DNA from: Exiguobacterium flavidum
Lineage (GTDB): Bacteria > Bacillota > Bacilli > Exiguobacteriales > Exiguobacteriaceae
Length of the DNA: 64,000 nucleotides
Reading direction: 5' to 3'
Assembly: GCF_003344535.1 (NCBI RefSeq)
Contig: NZ_QPKS01000009.1
Location: forward strand, 62,001-126,000
The notes beneath the pieces were generated by a model. That model did no database searches. It saw only the letters and a program-made list of their open reading frames with translations, and was not told the origin of the DNA. Shown here piece after piece: positions 51,963 to 61,866 of the stretch. Made by a program: the position numbers and the translations under genes. The stretch's first letter is position 1, and each line of letters starts with the position of its first letter.

Positions 51963-53930
51963 ATGCATTTTTCCAGATTAGTGTTCGCTAGTTCCCTGCT
52001 CATACTCGGTGGATGTAGCGTTGCTCCGACGCCAGAAGAGCGGCTCGACGACTATATCGCCCTTTGGCAAAATGAGAAGTTCAGCCAGATGTATAAGGAA
52101 TTCGTCTCGCAGGAGACGATTGATGCTTACGGTAAGGATGGGATGGTGACACGTTCCGAAAAGCTCTTCAGTGACCTTGAAATCGATGATATCGATGTCA
52201 CGAGGCGTGGTGAAATCACGGAAAAAGACGGAACAGCGACGGCACAGGTCAATGTCAAGTTCAAGACGATTGCCGGACCCGTTTCCTTCAAGCAGGAGGT
52301 CCGCCTCGTCGAGGAGGAAAAATCGGGTGAAGAGAACTGGTACGTCGACTGGAATCCGTCGCACCTCTTCGAAAAACTTGAGGCAGATGATAAAGTGCAG
52401 CTCTCGTTCTCCCCTGCGGCGCGTGGAGAGATCACGGACCGTAACGGGAATAAGCTTGCAGCGCCGGGTCGAGGTTACGAGGTCGGACTGGTCGCCGGAG
52501 CAAAAGCAGAGCTGATCGCGTCCGTCGCGAAGGACCTTGGCATTTCGACCGACGCGGCCGTGAGTGCACTGGAAGCCGATTGGGTACAGGACGGCCAGTT
52601 CGTCCCGCTAAAGACGTTGCCACCCGCTAAAAAATCGCTCGCCGAAAGACTCGAGAAGAAAGGCGCCGTCGTCAAGGAGACGGCTGTCCGCGACTACCCT
52701 TACGGAAAGTCCCTCTCCCACCTGATCGGCTACACCGGTGCCGTGACGGCAGAGGATCTTGAGAAGAACAAAGACTACAGATCGAATGACACGATCGGCA
52801 AACGCGGACTCGAGCAGGTGCTCGATGAGCGCTTGCGCGGCGAATCAGGTGTTTCCATCGTGATCAACAAGAAGGATGCGGACGCAGTGACCGTCGCCGA
52901 GACGTCAGCGAAGGAAGGCGAATCCATCGCGTTGACGATCGACGCCGAATTGCAGAAGAGAACATATGCCGAGATGAAGGAAGATCCGGGTGCCGCAGCA
53001 GCCGTCGATCCATCTACCGGTGAGACGCTCGCGCTCGTCAGCTCACCCGGCTTCGATCCGTCCGTCTTCACCGGAGGCGTCTCGCGCAAGCAACTCGGCC
53101 AGCTCGAGACGGATCCGGACAAACCCTTGCTCAATCGTTTCAGCAGCGCTTTCGCTCCGGGTTCGACACAAAAGCCATTGACTGCCGCGATCGGTCTGAC
53201 CGCAAGCAAGCTCGATCGCGAAAAGGCGTATGACATCGACGGTCTGAAATGGAAGAAGGACGGATTCACCGTGACGCGTATCCACGAGACACCGGACCCG
53301 GTCAATCTGCGGAACGCGCTCGTCTTCTCCGATAACATCTACTTCGCGAGGGCTGCCCTTGAAATCGGGAAGGACGACTTCGTCGACGGACTCGGATCGT
53401 TCGGCTATGGTGAGAAGCTGCCCTATGTTTATCCGCTGCGTCCTTCCCAAGTATCGAATGACGGGAAAATCAACACGGAAGGGCAACTGATGGACACGTC
53501 GTACGGACAGGGACAGATGCTGACGAACATCCTGCACCTCGCCTCGATGTATGAGGTGTTCCTGAATGACGGAACGATCTATCGACCGACGCTCCTTCTC
53601 GACGAGGAGAAGGGACGTATCTATAAGGAAGGACTGCTGTCAAAAGCCGATGCTACGTTGCTGCGCCAAGACCTGCGCGCCGTCGTCACGGACGGCTATG
53701 ATCTCCCTGCTGACATCGAGGAGGTCGACGTCTCCGGCAAGACCGGCACGGCGGAACTGAAAACGAGTGCCGAAGAAAAAGGACAAGAGAACGGCTTCTT
53801 CGTCGGTTATGACGACGAGAATCCGAAGCTTTTGATCGCGATGATGATCGAGAGCGTCAACGAAGGCGAGCGGGGCAGTCCGTATGTATCGGGACTCGTC
53901 GCGAACGTGCTCGCTTCACAGAAGGAGTGA
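51963..53930 (+). CDS. pbpC: MecA-like class B penicillin-binding protein (PBP3/PbpC type)
   Basis: 655 residues. A lipobox-like LGGC (about residue 18) suggests lipid anchoring. A MecA_N/NTF2-like domain (about 22-140) is followed by a PBP dimerisation domain (about 150-310) and a transpeptidase domain. Active-site motifs are intact: S401-T-Q-K404, S456-D-N and K593-T-G. The architecture matches B. subtilis PbpC and staphylococcal PBP2a, low-affinity transpeptidases. ATG at 51963 with AAAAAGGAGGGATTGG upstream. The GNAT gene begins 4 bp after the stop. Confidence 0.92.
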   Translation: MHFSRLVFASSLLILGGCSVAPTPEERLDDYIALWQNEKFSQMYKEFVSQETIDAYGKDGMVTRSEKLFSDLEIDDIDVTRRGEITEKDGTATAQVNVKFKTIAGPVSFKQEVRLVEEEKSGEENWYVDWNPSHLFEKLEADDKVQLSFSPAARGEITDRNGNKLAAPGRGYEVGLVAGAKAELIASVAKDLGISTDAAVSALEADWVQDGQFVPLKTLPPAKKSLAERLEKKGAVVKETAVRDYPYGKSLSHLIGYTGAVTAEDLEKNKDYRSNDTIGKRGLEQVLDERLRGESGVSIVINKKDADAVTVAETSAKEGESIALTIDAELQKRTYAEMKEDPGAAAAVDPSTGETLALVSSPGFDPSVFTGGVSRKQLGQLETDPDKPLLNRFSSAFAPGSTQKPLTAAIGLTASKLDREKAYDIDGLKWKKDGFTVTRIHETPDPVNLRNALVFSDNIYFARAALEIGKDDFVDGLGSFGYGEKLPYVYPLRPSQVSNDGKINTEGQLMDTSYGQGQMLTNILHLASMYEVFLNDGTIYRPTLLLDEEKGRIYKEGLLSKADATLLRQDLRAVVTDGYDLPADIEEVDVSGKTGTAELKTSAEEKGQENGFFVGYDDENPKLLIAMMIESVNEGERGSPYVSGLVANVLASQKE

Positions 53931-53934
53931 TTGG

Positions 53935-54390
53935 ATGATAGTTCGGATGATGGTCTCAAGCGACACCCCGGCACTCGACAGGCTCGCGGAGGCGACTTTT
54001 TTGCATCACCAGAAGTTGCTCCCGGAAGAGTTCGATTCATCCGCCCCGCCTCCCGACAGCGCAGACTGGATGTCATCGAACGTCATATGCCTCGTCGCTG
54101 AATCCGAAGGCGTCATCAACGGCTATTTGAAAGCGAAAGCCGTCGACGCCGGAAAGAATCGCTTGTTCCGCAAGAAGCTCATTTTGATGATCGATGACCT
54201 CGGTGTCTCTCCGGACGCCCGACGTGAAGGAACGGGCACAATTTTGCTCGAGGCGGCTGAAATGTATGCCAAGGAACATGGATTTGCCGAAGTCCGCTTG
54301 AGCGTCTGGACCGACAACAGCGGTGCAATTCGATTTTACGCCGCAAACGGCTATCAGCCGCTCCGGACGACTTTACGAAAATCACTTTAG
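53935..54390 (+). CDS. GNAT family N-acetyltransferase
   Basis: 151 residues. GNAT core: DDLGVSPDARREGTGTILLEAAE (acetyl-CoA loop RREGTG) near 82-104 and LSVWTDNSGAIRFYAANGY near 120-138. ATG at 53935 has GAAGGAGTGATTGG inside the end of the PBP gene. Substrate unknown; possibly cotranscribed with pbpC. Confidence 0.85.
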   Translation: MIVRMMVSSDTPALDRLAEATFLHHQKLLPEEFDSSAPPPDSADWMSSNVICLVAESEGVINGYLKAKAVDAGKNRLFRKKLILMIDDLGVSPDARREGTGTILLEAAEMYAKEHGFAEVRLSVWTDNSGAIRFYAANGYQPLRTTLRKSL

Positions 54391-54397
54391 ACAAAGA

Positions 54398-54436
54398 GAA
54401 GGGAAGAAAGGCATGCCGCCTCTCTTCCCTTCTTCG
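54398..54436. terminator. Bidirectional intrinsic terminator
   Basis: AGAAGGGAAGA ... TCTTCCCTTCT between convergent genes ending at 54390 and 54440. Confidence 0.8.
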
Positions 54437-54439
54437 TAT

Positions 54440-54883
54440 TCACTTGATTTCAATCCGTTTATTCTTGATCGCCCCTTCAGACTTAGGAAGCTTGATATGC
54501 AAGAGACCGTTCTCGAGCTTCGCCTCAATCAAGTCCTCGTTGACATCCTCGAGATAGAGGCTTCGCTCCATCGAGGAGAGCTTCCGTTCCCGGTGGAGGT
54601 AGTTGCCCTTCTCCTCCTTCGTCTCTTCCTCATGCTTCGCCTTGATCAGAAGCTGCCCTTCCTTATACTCGAGTTGGATATCCTCCTTATTCATGCCGGG
54701 GAGTTCTGCATCGACGACATATTCCTTCTCGTTATCGATGACATCGAGCTTGAACGAGTCGTGCTTCAGATTGCGTGGCCAGAAGTCTTTCTCGAACAAG
54801 TCATCCATCCAGTCAGAGAATTTCATGACCTCATTGCCTTTCTGCTTCTCCCCATCGCGATGGGACGGTGTCAATCCTGCCAT
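54440..54883 (-). CDS. Hsp20/alpha-crystallin small heat-shock protein
   Basis: 147 residues. A short N-terminal arm precedes an alpha-crystallin domain (about 45-140) with YVVDAELPGMNKEDIQLEY at its start and ENGLLHIKLPK near the end. It is an ATP-independent holdase chaperone. ATG at 54883 with GAAGGAGGAGTCGGAA upstream. A good sigma-A promoter is 43 bp upstream; no CIRCE or CtsR site was seen. Confidence 0.92.
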   Translation of the reverse strand: MAGLTPSHRDGEKQKGNEVMKFSDWMDDLFEKDFWPRNLKHDSFKLDVIDNEKEYVVDAELPGMNKEDIQLEYKEGQLLIKAKHEEETKEEKGNYLHRERKLSSMERSLYLEDVNEDLIEAKLENGLLHIKLPKSEGAIKNKRIEIK

Positions 54884-54925
54884 TTCCGACTCCTCCTTCA
54901 GCGTAAGCACCTTCTCTACACTAAA

Positions 54926-54954
54926 ATTGTAAGTCTGGAATCAATTCGTTTCAA
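54926..54954 (-). promoter_or_regulatory. Sigma-A promoter of hsp20
   Basis: On the minus strand TTGAAA (54949-54954), a 17-nt spacer and TACAAT (54926-54931). Confidence 0.75.
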
Positions 54955-55002
54955 TAGTTTTTTTACAACTATTTGACATTCATTTATAACATCATCACCC
55001 TC

Positions 55003-55782
55003 CTAATTCACGGTCGTCGCTTTGCGTGCTGCGACCAGAAGTTCGATTTCCGCCCGTCGCCCCTCTTCGAGCAACTCGACGATCTTGCTACCGACGATCA
55101 CTCCGGAAACGTGTCTGCTTACCTCCCGGACATGGTCAGGCGTCGAAATCCCAAATCCGGCAAGAACCGGGACAGGACTGAACGCCTCGATCGCTTTCAA
55201 ATGTGCTTCAAGATCACCTGAGAACGTGTTCCTGCCGCCCGTCGTTCCGTTGACCGTCACCGCGTAGAGGAATCCTTCGCTCGACTGTGCGATTTGTTCG
55301 AGCCGCTCGCGCGGGCTCGTCAGGCTTGCGAGCTGGATCAATGCGACGCCACGCCGGTCGGCACCGTCGAAGAGGATGCGCCCTTGCTCAAGCGGAAGAT
55401 CGGGAATGATCAGCCCGTCGACGCCTGCTGAAGCACACGCGTCAAAGAAGTGATCGACGCCGAGTTGCAGGACAGGATTCAAGTAGGTCATCAAGATGAG
55501 CGGAATGTGGACGTCTTGACGAATCCGCTCGATTTGAGCAAGCAAGCCCTCGAGTGTCGTCCCTTCGGCAAGCGCACGCTGGCCCGCCTTCTGGATGACG
55601 GGTCCGTCTGCGACGGGGTCTGAGAACGGGACGCCGATCTCGATCGCAGTGGCTCCAGCCTCTTCCAGAAAGGTGAGGATTCCGCCGAGTTTGTCCAGTC
55701 CGCCGTCTCCTCCCATGATGTAAGGTATGAACGCTTTTTCACCTCTATCAGTCACAGTGCGAATCGCTTGTTCAAGTCTCAT
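55003..55782 (-). CDS. trpA: Tryptophan synthase alpha subunit
   Basis: 259-residue TIM barrel. Catalytic Glu in [18 protein letters not shown] (about 41-58) and Asp in IPDLPLEQ (about 124-131) are present. It cleaves indole-3-glycerol phosphate and passes indole to TrpB. ATG at 55782 with GGAGGAGAAAGG upstream, overlapping the trpB stop by 4 bp. It is the last gene of the operon; no convincing terminator follows before hsp20's promoter region. Confidence 0.97.
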   Translation of the reverse strand: MRLEQAIRTVTDRGEKAFIPYIMGGDGGLDKLGGILTFLEEAGATAIEIGVPFSDPVADGPVIQKAGQRALAEGTTLEGLLAQIERIRQDVHIPLILMTYLNPVLQLGVDHFFDACASAGVDGLIIPDLPLEQGRILFDGADRRGVALIQLASLTSPRERLEQIAQSSEGFLYAVTVNGTTGGRNTFSGDLEAHLKAIEAFSPVPVLAGFGISTPDHVREVSRHVSGVIVGSKIVELLEEGRRAEIELLVAARKATTVN

Positions 55783-56978
55783 CCTTTCTCCTCCATTCTG
55801 TCCCGGACGGACGCGACATCCTTATCCCCTCGCCCTGAGAGGCAGATGACAACGATTTCGTCCTGATTCATCTTTCCTGCAAGTTCAGTCGCATACGCTA
55901 TGGCGTGGGCCGATTCGAGTGCCGAAATGATTCCTTCCTTACGAGCCAGCATCTTGAACGCGGCGAGCGCCTCGTCGTCCGTCACGGCATGGTATCGTAC
56001 CCGTTCGATGTCCTTGAGCAAACTATGCTCCGGGCCGACGCCCGGATAATCAAGACCTGCCGAGATGGAATGCGCCTCAAGGATTTGTCCGTTTGCGTCC
56101 TGCAGGACATGCATCATCGCCCCGTGCAACACCCCGACCTCACCTTTCGTCAACGTCGCGGCGTGCTTGTCCGTCTCGACTCCGCTGCCGGCCGCCTCGA
56201 TACCGTACAGGGCGACCTCGTCGTCGAGGAAGGGATGGAACATGCCGATCGCGTTGCTCCCCCCGCCGACACAGGCGACGATCGCGTCCGGCAGACGTCC
56301 TTCCATATCAACGATTTGCCGGCGTGTCTCCTTGCCGATCACTGCCTGCAGATCCCGGACGATTTCCGGGAACGGATGCGGACCGAGCACACTTCCCATC
56401 AGGTAATGCGTGTCCTCGACGTTCGCGACCCAGTAGCGAAGCGCTTCGTTGACCGCATCCTTGAGCGTCCGGCTGCCTTGTGTGACCGGAACGACGGTCG
56501 CGCCGAGCAGCTCCATCCGGAATACGTTCAACTCCTGACGTTTGACGTCCTCCTCGCCCATGAAGATGACACATTCGAGCCCGAGCAGTGCGCAGACCGT
56601 CGCCGTCGCGACACCGTGCTGTCCTGCTCCAGTCTCAGCGACGACCTTTCGTTTGCCCATCTTTTCGGCGAGCAGTGCCTGTCCGACCGTGTTGTTGATC
56701 TTATGGGCACCGGTATGGTTCAGATCCTCCCGTTTGAGATAGATTTTCGCGCCACCGGCATGACGCGTCAACTGTTCCGCGAAATAGAGGGGGCTCTCGC
56801 GTCCGACATAGTTTTTCAACAGATCATCGAGCCGTTCACGGAACGCCTCATCCTCCTGCGCCTCCCGGTATGCTTGTTCGAGCTCGATCACGGCTTGCAT
56901 CAGCGTCTCCGGTACGTATCTTCCGCCGTATTTCCCGTATTGTCCCAATCGATCTGGTTGTGCGTATGCCATCGTCAT
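55779..56978 (-). CDS. trpB: Tryptophan synthase beta subunit
   Basis: 399-residue PLP enzyme that joins indole and serine. PLP lysine in [12 protein letters not shown] (about 85-96) and phosphate loop VGGGSNAIG (about 233-241). ATG at 56978 overlaps the trpF stop (ATGA), the pattern of the other junctions; an ATG two codons later has better ribosome-site spacing. Confidence 0.97.
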   Translation of the reverse strand: MTMAYAQPDRLGQYGKYGGRYVPETLMQAVIELEQAYREAQEDEAFRERLDDLLKNYVGRESPLYFAEQLTRHAGGAKIYLKREDLNHTGAHKINNTVGQALLAEKMGKRKVVAETGAGQHGVATATVCALLGLECVIFMGEEDVKRQELNVFRMELLGATVVPVTQGSRTLKDAVNEALRYWVANVEDTHYLMGSVLGPHPFPEIVRDLQAVIGKETRRQIVDMEGRLPDAIVACVGGGSNAIGMFHPFLDDEVALYGIEAAGSGVETDKHAATLTKGEVGVLHGAMMHVLQDANGQILEAHSISAGLDYPGVGPEHSLLKDIERVRYHAVTDDEALAAFKMLARKEGIISALESAHAIAYATELAGKMNQDEIVVICLSGRGDKDVASVRDRMEEKG

Positions 56979-57544
56979 CTTCCTCTCACTGATTGAATGA
57001 ATGCTTCCATCTTCTGCTCATCCTTCATCCCATTCGTCTCGATTCCGCTCGAGACGTCCACGCCGAACGGACTGTACCGCTCGATCGCCTGACTGACGTT
57101 TCCCGGTGTCAATCCTCCTGCAATGAAGGCCTGTTCCGTCCCAGTCAATTTCGTTTCCCAGTCGAACGTCGTGCCGCTTCCGGCGACAGCTGAATCGTAA
57201 AGCACAAGCTTCGCCCGGCTGCTCCTCACGTCTGATTCACTCCGCAGCGCCTCGATGACCGGGATGCCGAGCTCGAAAAGCGTCTCTTCGATTTTCCCGT
57301 GAAGCTGAATCAGGTCGAGACCGGCTTGATGAACGGCCTGCTCGACTTCCTTGCGTTCCGGTTCGACGAACACCCCGACGACCTTCACCTCCACCGGTAC
57401 CAATCGCCTGAGCTCAGCTGCCTGCTCAAACGTGACGCGTCTCGTGCTTGGCGCGAAGACGAATCCGATATAATCGACTCCGAGCCCGACGGCTGCGAGG
57501 ATGTCCTGCTCCCGCGTCAAACCGCAAAATTTGATCTTCGTCAT
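56975..57544 (-). CDS. trpF: Phosphoribosylanthranilate isomerase
   Basis: 189 residues, a TIM barrel slightly shorter than usual. Opening motif [16 protein letters not shown] near 79-83, GGLTPGNV (about 142-149) and the final GVDVSSGIE are all present. It catalyses the third step of tryptophan synthesis. Overlaps trpC by 4 bp. Confidence 0.95.
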   Translation of the reverse strand: MTKIKFCGLTREQDILAAVGLGVDYIGFVFAPSTRRVTFEQAAELRRLVPVEVKVVGVFVEPERKEVEQAVHQAGLDLIQLHGKIEETLFELGIPVIEALRSESDVRSSRAKLVLYDSAVAGSGTTFDWETKLTGTEQAFIAGGLTPGNVSQAIERYSPFGVDVSSGIETNGMKDEQKMEAFIQSVRGR

Positions 57545-58305
57545 GAGTGACCTCTGACGGCACGGATGAACGTGCCGGGATCACTCGCCCGCATCAGCGT
57601 CTCTCCGATCAGGATGGCGTCCGCCCCTGCCTCCTTTAGGCGAAACGCCACTTCGACTTCCTTGATTCCACTCTCACTGACGTAACGGATACCGGGCTTT
57701 CTCTGCTTGAGCAGACGTTCAGATGTCGCCAGGTCGATCGAGAACCGTTTCAGGTCGCGGTTGTTGATGCCGATGATCCGCGCCCCGGCCGACTCTGCGC
57801 GTCGCAGTTCCGCTTCGTCATGCACCTCGACGAGCACTTCGAGTCCGGAGACGGTCGCATAGTCGAACAGTTCACGGAGTGCCTTGTCGTCGAGGACAGC
57901 GACGATCAACAGGATCATGCTTGCTCCGTTTCGTCTCGCGAGGTCGATCTGCACACGGTCGATGATGAAATCCTTGCACAGAACCGGTATATCGACCGCC
58001 TCCGAGACGGCCCTCAGATCCTTCATCGAACCTTTGAAGTACGTCTCGTCGGTCAGGACCGAGATGACCGTCGCCCCGCCTTCCTCGTATCGTTTCGCCT
58101 GTTCGACCGGGTCGATATCAAGTTTTATCGCACCTTTCGAAGGAGACGCCCTCTTGATCTCCGCGATGACGGACAGTTCCTGTTCACCGAGCGCGTCATG
58201 AATCGTTTGCTTCGTTTTTCTTACTCCAGGTGATTCTTGCAGGTCCATCTTCAGCCGTTCGACTTCATCCCGTTTCGTCTCGATGATTCTCTCTAACGTG
58301 TTCAT
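57541..58305 (-). CDS. trpC: Indole-3-glycerol-phosphate synthase
   Basis: 254 residues. Active-site motifs EIKRASPSKG (about 48-57), VLCKDFII (about 106-113), IGINNRDLKRF and SESGI are intact. It closes the indole ring. Overlaps trpD by 4 bp. Confidence 0.97.
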   Translation of the reverse strand: MNTLERIIETKRDEVERLKMDLQESPGVRKTKQTIHDALGEQELSVIAEIKRASPSKGAIKLDIDPVEQAKRYEEGGATVISVLTDETYFKGSMKDLRAVSEAVDIPVLCKDFIIDRVQIDLARRNGASMILLIVAVLDDKALRELFDYATVSGLEVLVEVHDEAELRRAESAGARIIGINNRDLKRFSIDLATSERLLKQRKPGIRYVSESGIKEVEVAFRLKEAGADAILIGETLMRASDPGTFIRAVRGHS

Positions 58306-59315
58306 CCCGTCGCCTCCTTCGAATCATTCTGCAGTTGCTCGAGCTTACGCAACGCGTTGCCTGTGTCGATGCTTTCTGCCGACCGTCCCACTCCCTCTGC
58401 GATCGTCTTGACTGCGCCGTTTGCGAACAGCCCGATCCCGGCATTGAAAAGTACCGTATCCCGGTATGGTCCGCGTTCCCCATGAAGCACGTCGAGCAGG
58501 ATTTCCGCATTCTGTAATGCGTCTCCTCCTTTGACAGCTTCGAGCGTAGCGCTCCGTAATCCGACTTCTTCCGGTCGGATCGAGAAACGTTTCATTTCGT
58601 CGCCTTCGAGCAGTACCAGCTGATTTTCTCCCGCAAGCGAAGCTTCGTCCATTCCGCATGCGCCGTGAAGGATGACTGCCCGTTCACGTCCGAGGCGGTG
58701 CAGGGCGAGCGCCATATGTTCAAGCAGATCCTCGCGATACACACCGAGCAGCTGTGTCCGTACAGCGACCGGATTCGTCAACGGGCCGACGAGATTGAAA
58801 ATCGTCGGAACGCCGAGTTCGCGCCGGACTTGCTGGACCCGTCTCGTTCGCGGATGCAGATTCTGTGCGAACAGGAAGGCGAGCCCGTCGCGCTCCAGCT
58901 GCTCGATCAGCCTGTTCGCCGGTAAATCGAGCGGGACACCGAGCGCCTCGAGGACATCCGCGCTTCCCGACCGGCTCGAGACGCTGCGGTTCCCATGTTT
59001 CGCGACCCCTACCCCAGCTCCTGCAAGGACGAAGGCTGCCGTCGTGCTGACATTGAACGAGTGTGTTCCGTCGCCGCCCGTTCCGCAGTTATCCATGAAG
59101 TCGCCGCTGACCGGCAACGGGACGGCTGCTTCCCGTAAGGCGCCTGCGAGTCCCGCAAGCTCCTCCGGCGTCTCCCCCTTCGCCTTGAGTGCAGTCAGGA
59201 ACGCCGCGATTTCCGTCATCTTACGTTCCTCAGTGAGCAGTTCGTGAGCTGCCTGCCGCATCTCTTCCTCCCGGAGCGAACGGCCGGATGTCAAAAGGTT
59301 GATGTAGTCCTTCAT
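58302..59315 (-). CDS. trpD: Anthranilate phosphoribosyltransferase
   Basis: 337 residues. DNCGTGGDG (about 75-83), KHGNRSVSS (about 104-112) and GPLTNP motifs are complete. It adds the phosphoribosyl group to anthranilate. Overlaps trpG by 4 bp. Confidence 0.97.
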   Translation of the reverse strand: MKDYINLLTSGRSLREEEMRQAAHELLTEERKMTEIAAFLTALKAKGETPEELAGLAGALREAAVPLPVSGDFMDNCGTGGDGTHSFNVSTTAAFVLAGAGVGVAKHGNRSVSSRSGSADVLEALGVPLDLPANRLIEQLERDGLAFLFAQNLHPRTRRVQQVRRELGVPTIFNLVGPLTNPVAVRTQLLGVYREDLLEHMALALHRLGRERAVILHGACGMDEASLAGENQLVLLEGDEMKRFSIRPEEVGLRSATLEAVKGGDALQNAEILLDVLHGERGPYRDTVLFNAGIGLFANGAVKTIAEGVGRSAESIDTGNALRKLEQLQNDSKEATG

Positions 59316-59887
59316 TTCATTTCCTCCTTCGTGATCGTGATGAATCGTTCAATCATTTTCAAACCATAGGGTGTGCCGATCGATTCCGGGTGGAACTGGA
59401 TGCCGTATGTCGGATGGTTCACGTGTTCGAACGCCATCACGAGACCGTCCTTCGTCTCCGCCGTGACCTTGAGTGTTTCGGGAAGGGAGGTCCGTTCGAC
59501 GATCAGCGAATGGTAGCGCATCACCTCTATTTGCTCAGGCAGGCTTTCGAGAAGACCACCGGCGTGACGAATCTCTGATGTCTTGCCGTGCATCACCGTC
59601 GGCGCATGGATGATGTTTCCGCCGAACGCCTGCCCGATTGCCTGATGTCCGAGACAGACACCGAGTATCGGCACGATTCCTGAAAAACGGCGGATCAGCG
59701 GCACGATATTCCCGGCATCCTCAGGCCTTCCCGGTCCGGGAGAGATTATGATCCCGTCCGGTGCCAGCGCTTCGATTTCCTGGACGGAACAGGAATCATT
59801 TCGGATGATTTCCACTTCATCGAAACTCGAGGCGTACTGATACAGGTTGTAGGTGAAGGAATCGTAGTTGTCGATCAATAGAATCAT
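59312..59887 (-). CDS. trpG: Anthranilate synthase glutamine amidotransferase subunit
   Basis: 191-residue class I glutaminase. Catalytic Cys in GVCLGHQAI (about 77-85) and the His-Glu pair in FHPESI. In B. subtilis the shared TrpG/PabA gene lies in the folate operon; here it is within the trp operon, overlapping trpE and trpD by 4 bp each. It may serve trp only. Confidence 0.95.
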   Translation of the reverse strand: MILLIDNYDSFTYNLYQYASSFDEVEIIRNDSCSVQEIEALAPDGIIISPGPGRPEDAGNIVPLIRRFSGIVPILGVCLGHQAIGQAFGGNIIHAPTVMHGKTSEIRHAGGLLESLPEQIEVMRYHSLIVERTSLPETLKVTAETKDGLVMAFEHVNHPTYGIQFHPESIGTPYGLKMIERFITITKEEMK

Positions 59888-61269
59888 CTTCCCACCTCGA
59901 GCAGCGCTTTCGCCTTGTTCAGCGTCTCCTCATATTCGGCAGCAGGATCCGAGTCGTAGACGATGCCTGCCCCTGCTTGGACCGAAGCCCTTCCTCCCTT
60001 GATTACCATCGTCCGGATTGCAAGGGCGAAGTCGATGTCTCCCCGAACATCGAAGTAACCGACTGCCCCGGCATAGACTTCCCGTTTCAAGTGCTCATAC
60101 CGATCGATCAGTTCCATCGCCCGGATTTTCGGCGCCCCAGACACTGTCCCGGCAGGCAGACAAGCGATCAACGCGTCCGCTCCCGTCATCCCTTCCCTCA
60201 GCTCCCCCTCGACGACCGAGACGAGGTGCATCACATGGCGAAACTTTTCGATCTCCATCTTTTTCGGAATGTGGATACTGCCAATCTCGCTGACCCGCCC
60301 CAGGTCGTTCCGCCCGAGATCGAGCAACATCAAGTGCTCCGCTCGTTCTTTCGGATCCGCTGCGAGTTCGGTCGCATACTCGGCGTCCCGCTGTTCATCC
60401 CGACCGCGCGGTCTCGTTCCGGCAATCGGATTCGTCGTCAAGCGTCTCCCGCGTACCGTGACGAGGCTCTCCGGCGAGGCACCGATGACCGTCACCTCTC
60501 CAAGGTCGATGTAGAAGAGATAGGGGCTCGGATTCGCTCTTCTCAGTTGACGATAGAAGTGGAACGCGTCTCCCTTGAACGTCGCGTCAAGTCGCTGCGA
60601 CAGGACGAGCTGGAAAATCTCACCGTCCCGGATATCCTCCTTCACCTGCTCGACGAGTGACAAAAAATCGCTTTTCCGCGTCCGGTGTTCGTAGTGGAGC
60701 GACTCGATCGGCTGTTCCATCATCACCTCGACCGGTCTCAATATGTCCTCCTTCATCTCATCGAGGAAAGCCTTCATCTTCTGTGTATCCCGTTCACCCC
60801 CGATCGAGGAGTAGAGGAGGTGCACACGGTGCTCATGATGATCGTACAAGACGACCTTGTCGTAGACTGACAGCAGGGCGTCCGGCAACTGCCGGTCCGA
60901 CTCCGGCGCCTCACCGATCTGTTCGTAGGCGCGGATCATGTCATAGCCGACGTAGCCGATTGCTCCACCGATGAAGGGGAGATCTGATTGCGGCGTGTGC
61001 CTGCGGACGAACGCTTCGATCAAACGGACCGGATCATTCCCTTCGAGCGTTTCGACCACCCCGTCCCGGTCCGCCGTCACGACCCCATCGTCCGCTTTGA
61101 GCGTACAGACCGGATCGAGACCGATGATCGAGTAGCGTCCTGTCGTCTTGTCCGAGCTCTCGAGCAGGCATTTCCGTTTTCCTCCCAGCCGGTTGTAGAT
61201 GACGATCGGTGTCAGTTCATCCCCGTCGATCACCAACTGCTCGATCAGCAATTGTTCTGCGTGTTCCAT
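59884..61269 (-). CDS. trpE: Anthranilate synthase component I
   Basis: 461 residues; catalytic chorismate-binding domain intact, with PIAGTRPRG, LGRNDLGRVS, CLPAGTVSGAPK and the final QAGAGIVYDSDP. The N-terminal LLESSDK and RYSI segment carries the tryptophan feedback site region. ATG at 61269 follows GGGAGAGAGAAGG; an in-frame start 36 codons upstream falls inside the T-box terminator. First gene of trpEGDCFBA. Confidence 0.97.
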   Translation of the reverse strand: MEHAEQLLIEQLVIDGDELTPIVIYNRLGGKRKCLLESSDKTTGRYSIIGLDPVCTLKADDGVVTADRDGVVETLEGNDPVRLIEAFVRRHTPQSDLPFIGGAIGYVGYDMIRAYEQIGEAPESDRQLPDALLSVYDKVVLYDHHEHRVHLLYSSIGGERDTQKMKAFLDEMKEDILRPVEVMMEQPIESLHYEHRTRKSDFLSLVEQVKEDIRDGEIFQLVLSQRLDATFKGDAFHFYRQLRRANPSPYLFYIDLGEVTVIGASPESLVTVRGRRLTTNPIAGTRPRGRDEQRDAEYATELAADPKERAEHLMLLDLGRNDLGRVSEIGSIHIPKKMEIEKFRHVMHLVSVVEGELREGMTGADALIACLPAGTVSGAPKIRAMELIDRYEHLKREVYAGAVGYFDVRGDIDFALAIRTMVIKGGRASVQAGAGIVYDSDPAAEYEETLNKAKALLEVGR

Positions 61270-61282
61270 CCTTCTCTCTCCC

Positions 61283-61560
61283 TTCAACAAAAAAGTCCTC
61301 CGTCCAGCATGATTGCCAGGACGGAGGACGATTGCTCGCGGTGCCACCTCTCGATTGGACGGCATAAACCGCCCCACTCATTCCGATGCATCGCAAAAGC
61401 GGGACATCGTATCCAGGTAACGGTGGAAGCCGTCAGCGCCTACTACTTTTCAACGCCGCTCTCATGAGTCCATTCACGGAGCCGCCGCCGTACCGAGGTC
61501 TCACCACTCCTCAGCTCTCTTTGACAGGGCATGCGCCGTTACTACTCTCATTCAACGATT
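61283..61560 (-). ncRNA. T-box riboswitch 2 (trpE-proximal), Trp specifier
   Basis: Second of two tandem T-boxes. On the minus strand it shows the stem I AG-bulge region, a specifier loop GTGAATGGACTC with UGG (Trp) at 61470-61472, the conserved GACGG...ACCGTTA segment, and the T-box core GAGGTGGCACCGCG (61334-61347 region). Its UGGC would pair fully with a tRNA-Trp 3' end having discriminator G73. The terminator GTCCTCCGTCC / GGACGGAGGAC plus T run follows (61289-61329). Confidence 0.9.
61289..61329 (-). terminator. T-box 2 terminator
   Basis: Perfect 11-bp stem (61319-61329 with 61295-61305) followed by six T residues on the minus strand, 20 bp before trpE. Confidence 0.92.
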
Positions 61561-61581
61561 TCTTATATTCGCTTGGACGAC

Positions 61582-61630
61582 AAAAAGGTCTCCGCGCCCA
61601 ATATGCGTTTCGCATAAAGGACGGGAGACC
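61582..61630 (-). terminator. T-box 1 terminator
   Basis: GGTCTCC (61624-61630) pairs with GGAGACC (61587-61593), with an inner ATGCG/CGCAT hairpin, then TTTTT on the minus strand. Confidence 0.85.
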
Positions 61631-61860
61631 CGCGGTACCACCTTCATTGACTCGATTGAGAGTCCACTTGACCGGACCGGTTCGCACCTGATCCGCGCCC
61701 TAGATAACGGTAGGGAACCGCCAGAGCCTACTATCGTTTCGGTCTGGAGCTCAGAAGCCCATTCACCTGTTTCCCGATACTGATTCACACCACCCATCAG
61801 CTCTCTTGAATCGTTCCGCAAGCTACTCTTCTTCGTCGTCGCTTTGTCGTATTGTAATTG
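61582..61860 (-). ncRNA. T-box riboswitch 1 (promoter-proximal), Trp specifier
   Basis: First of the tandem T-boxes, starting about at the predicted transcription start. It has the AGAGAGCTGATGG stem I feature, specifier loop GTGAATGGGCTTCTGAG with UGG (Trp) at 61759-61761, CTGGCGGTTCCCTACCGTTA, and the T-box core AAGGTGGTACCGCGG (61629-61645 region). Its UGGU would meet a G73 tRNA with a G-U pair. Uncharged tRNA-Trp binding would favour antitermination. Confidence 0.9.
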
Positions 61861-61866
61861 TCATCC

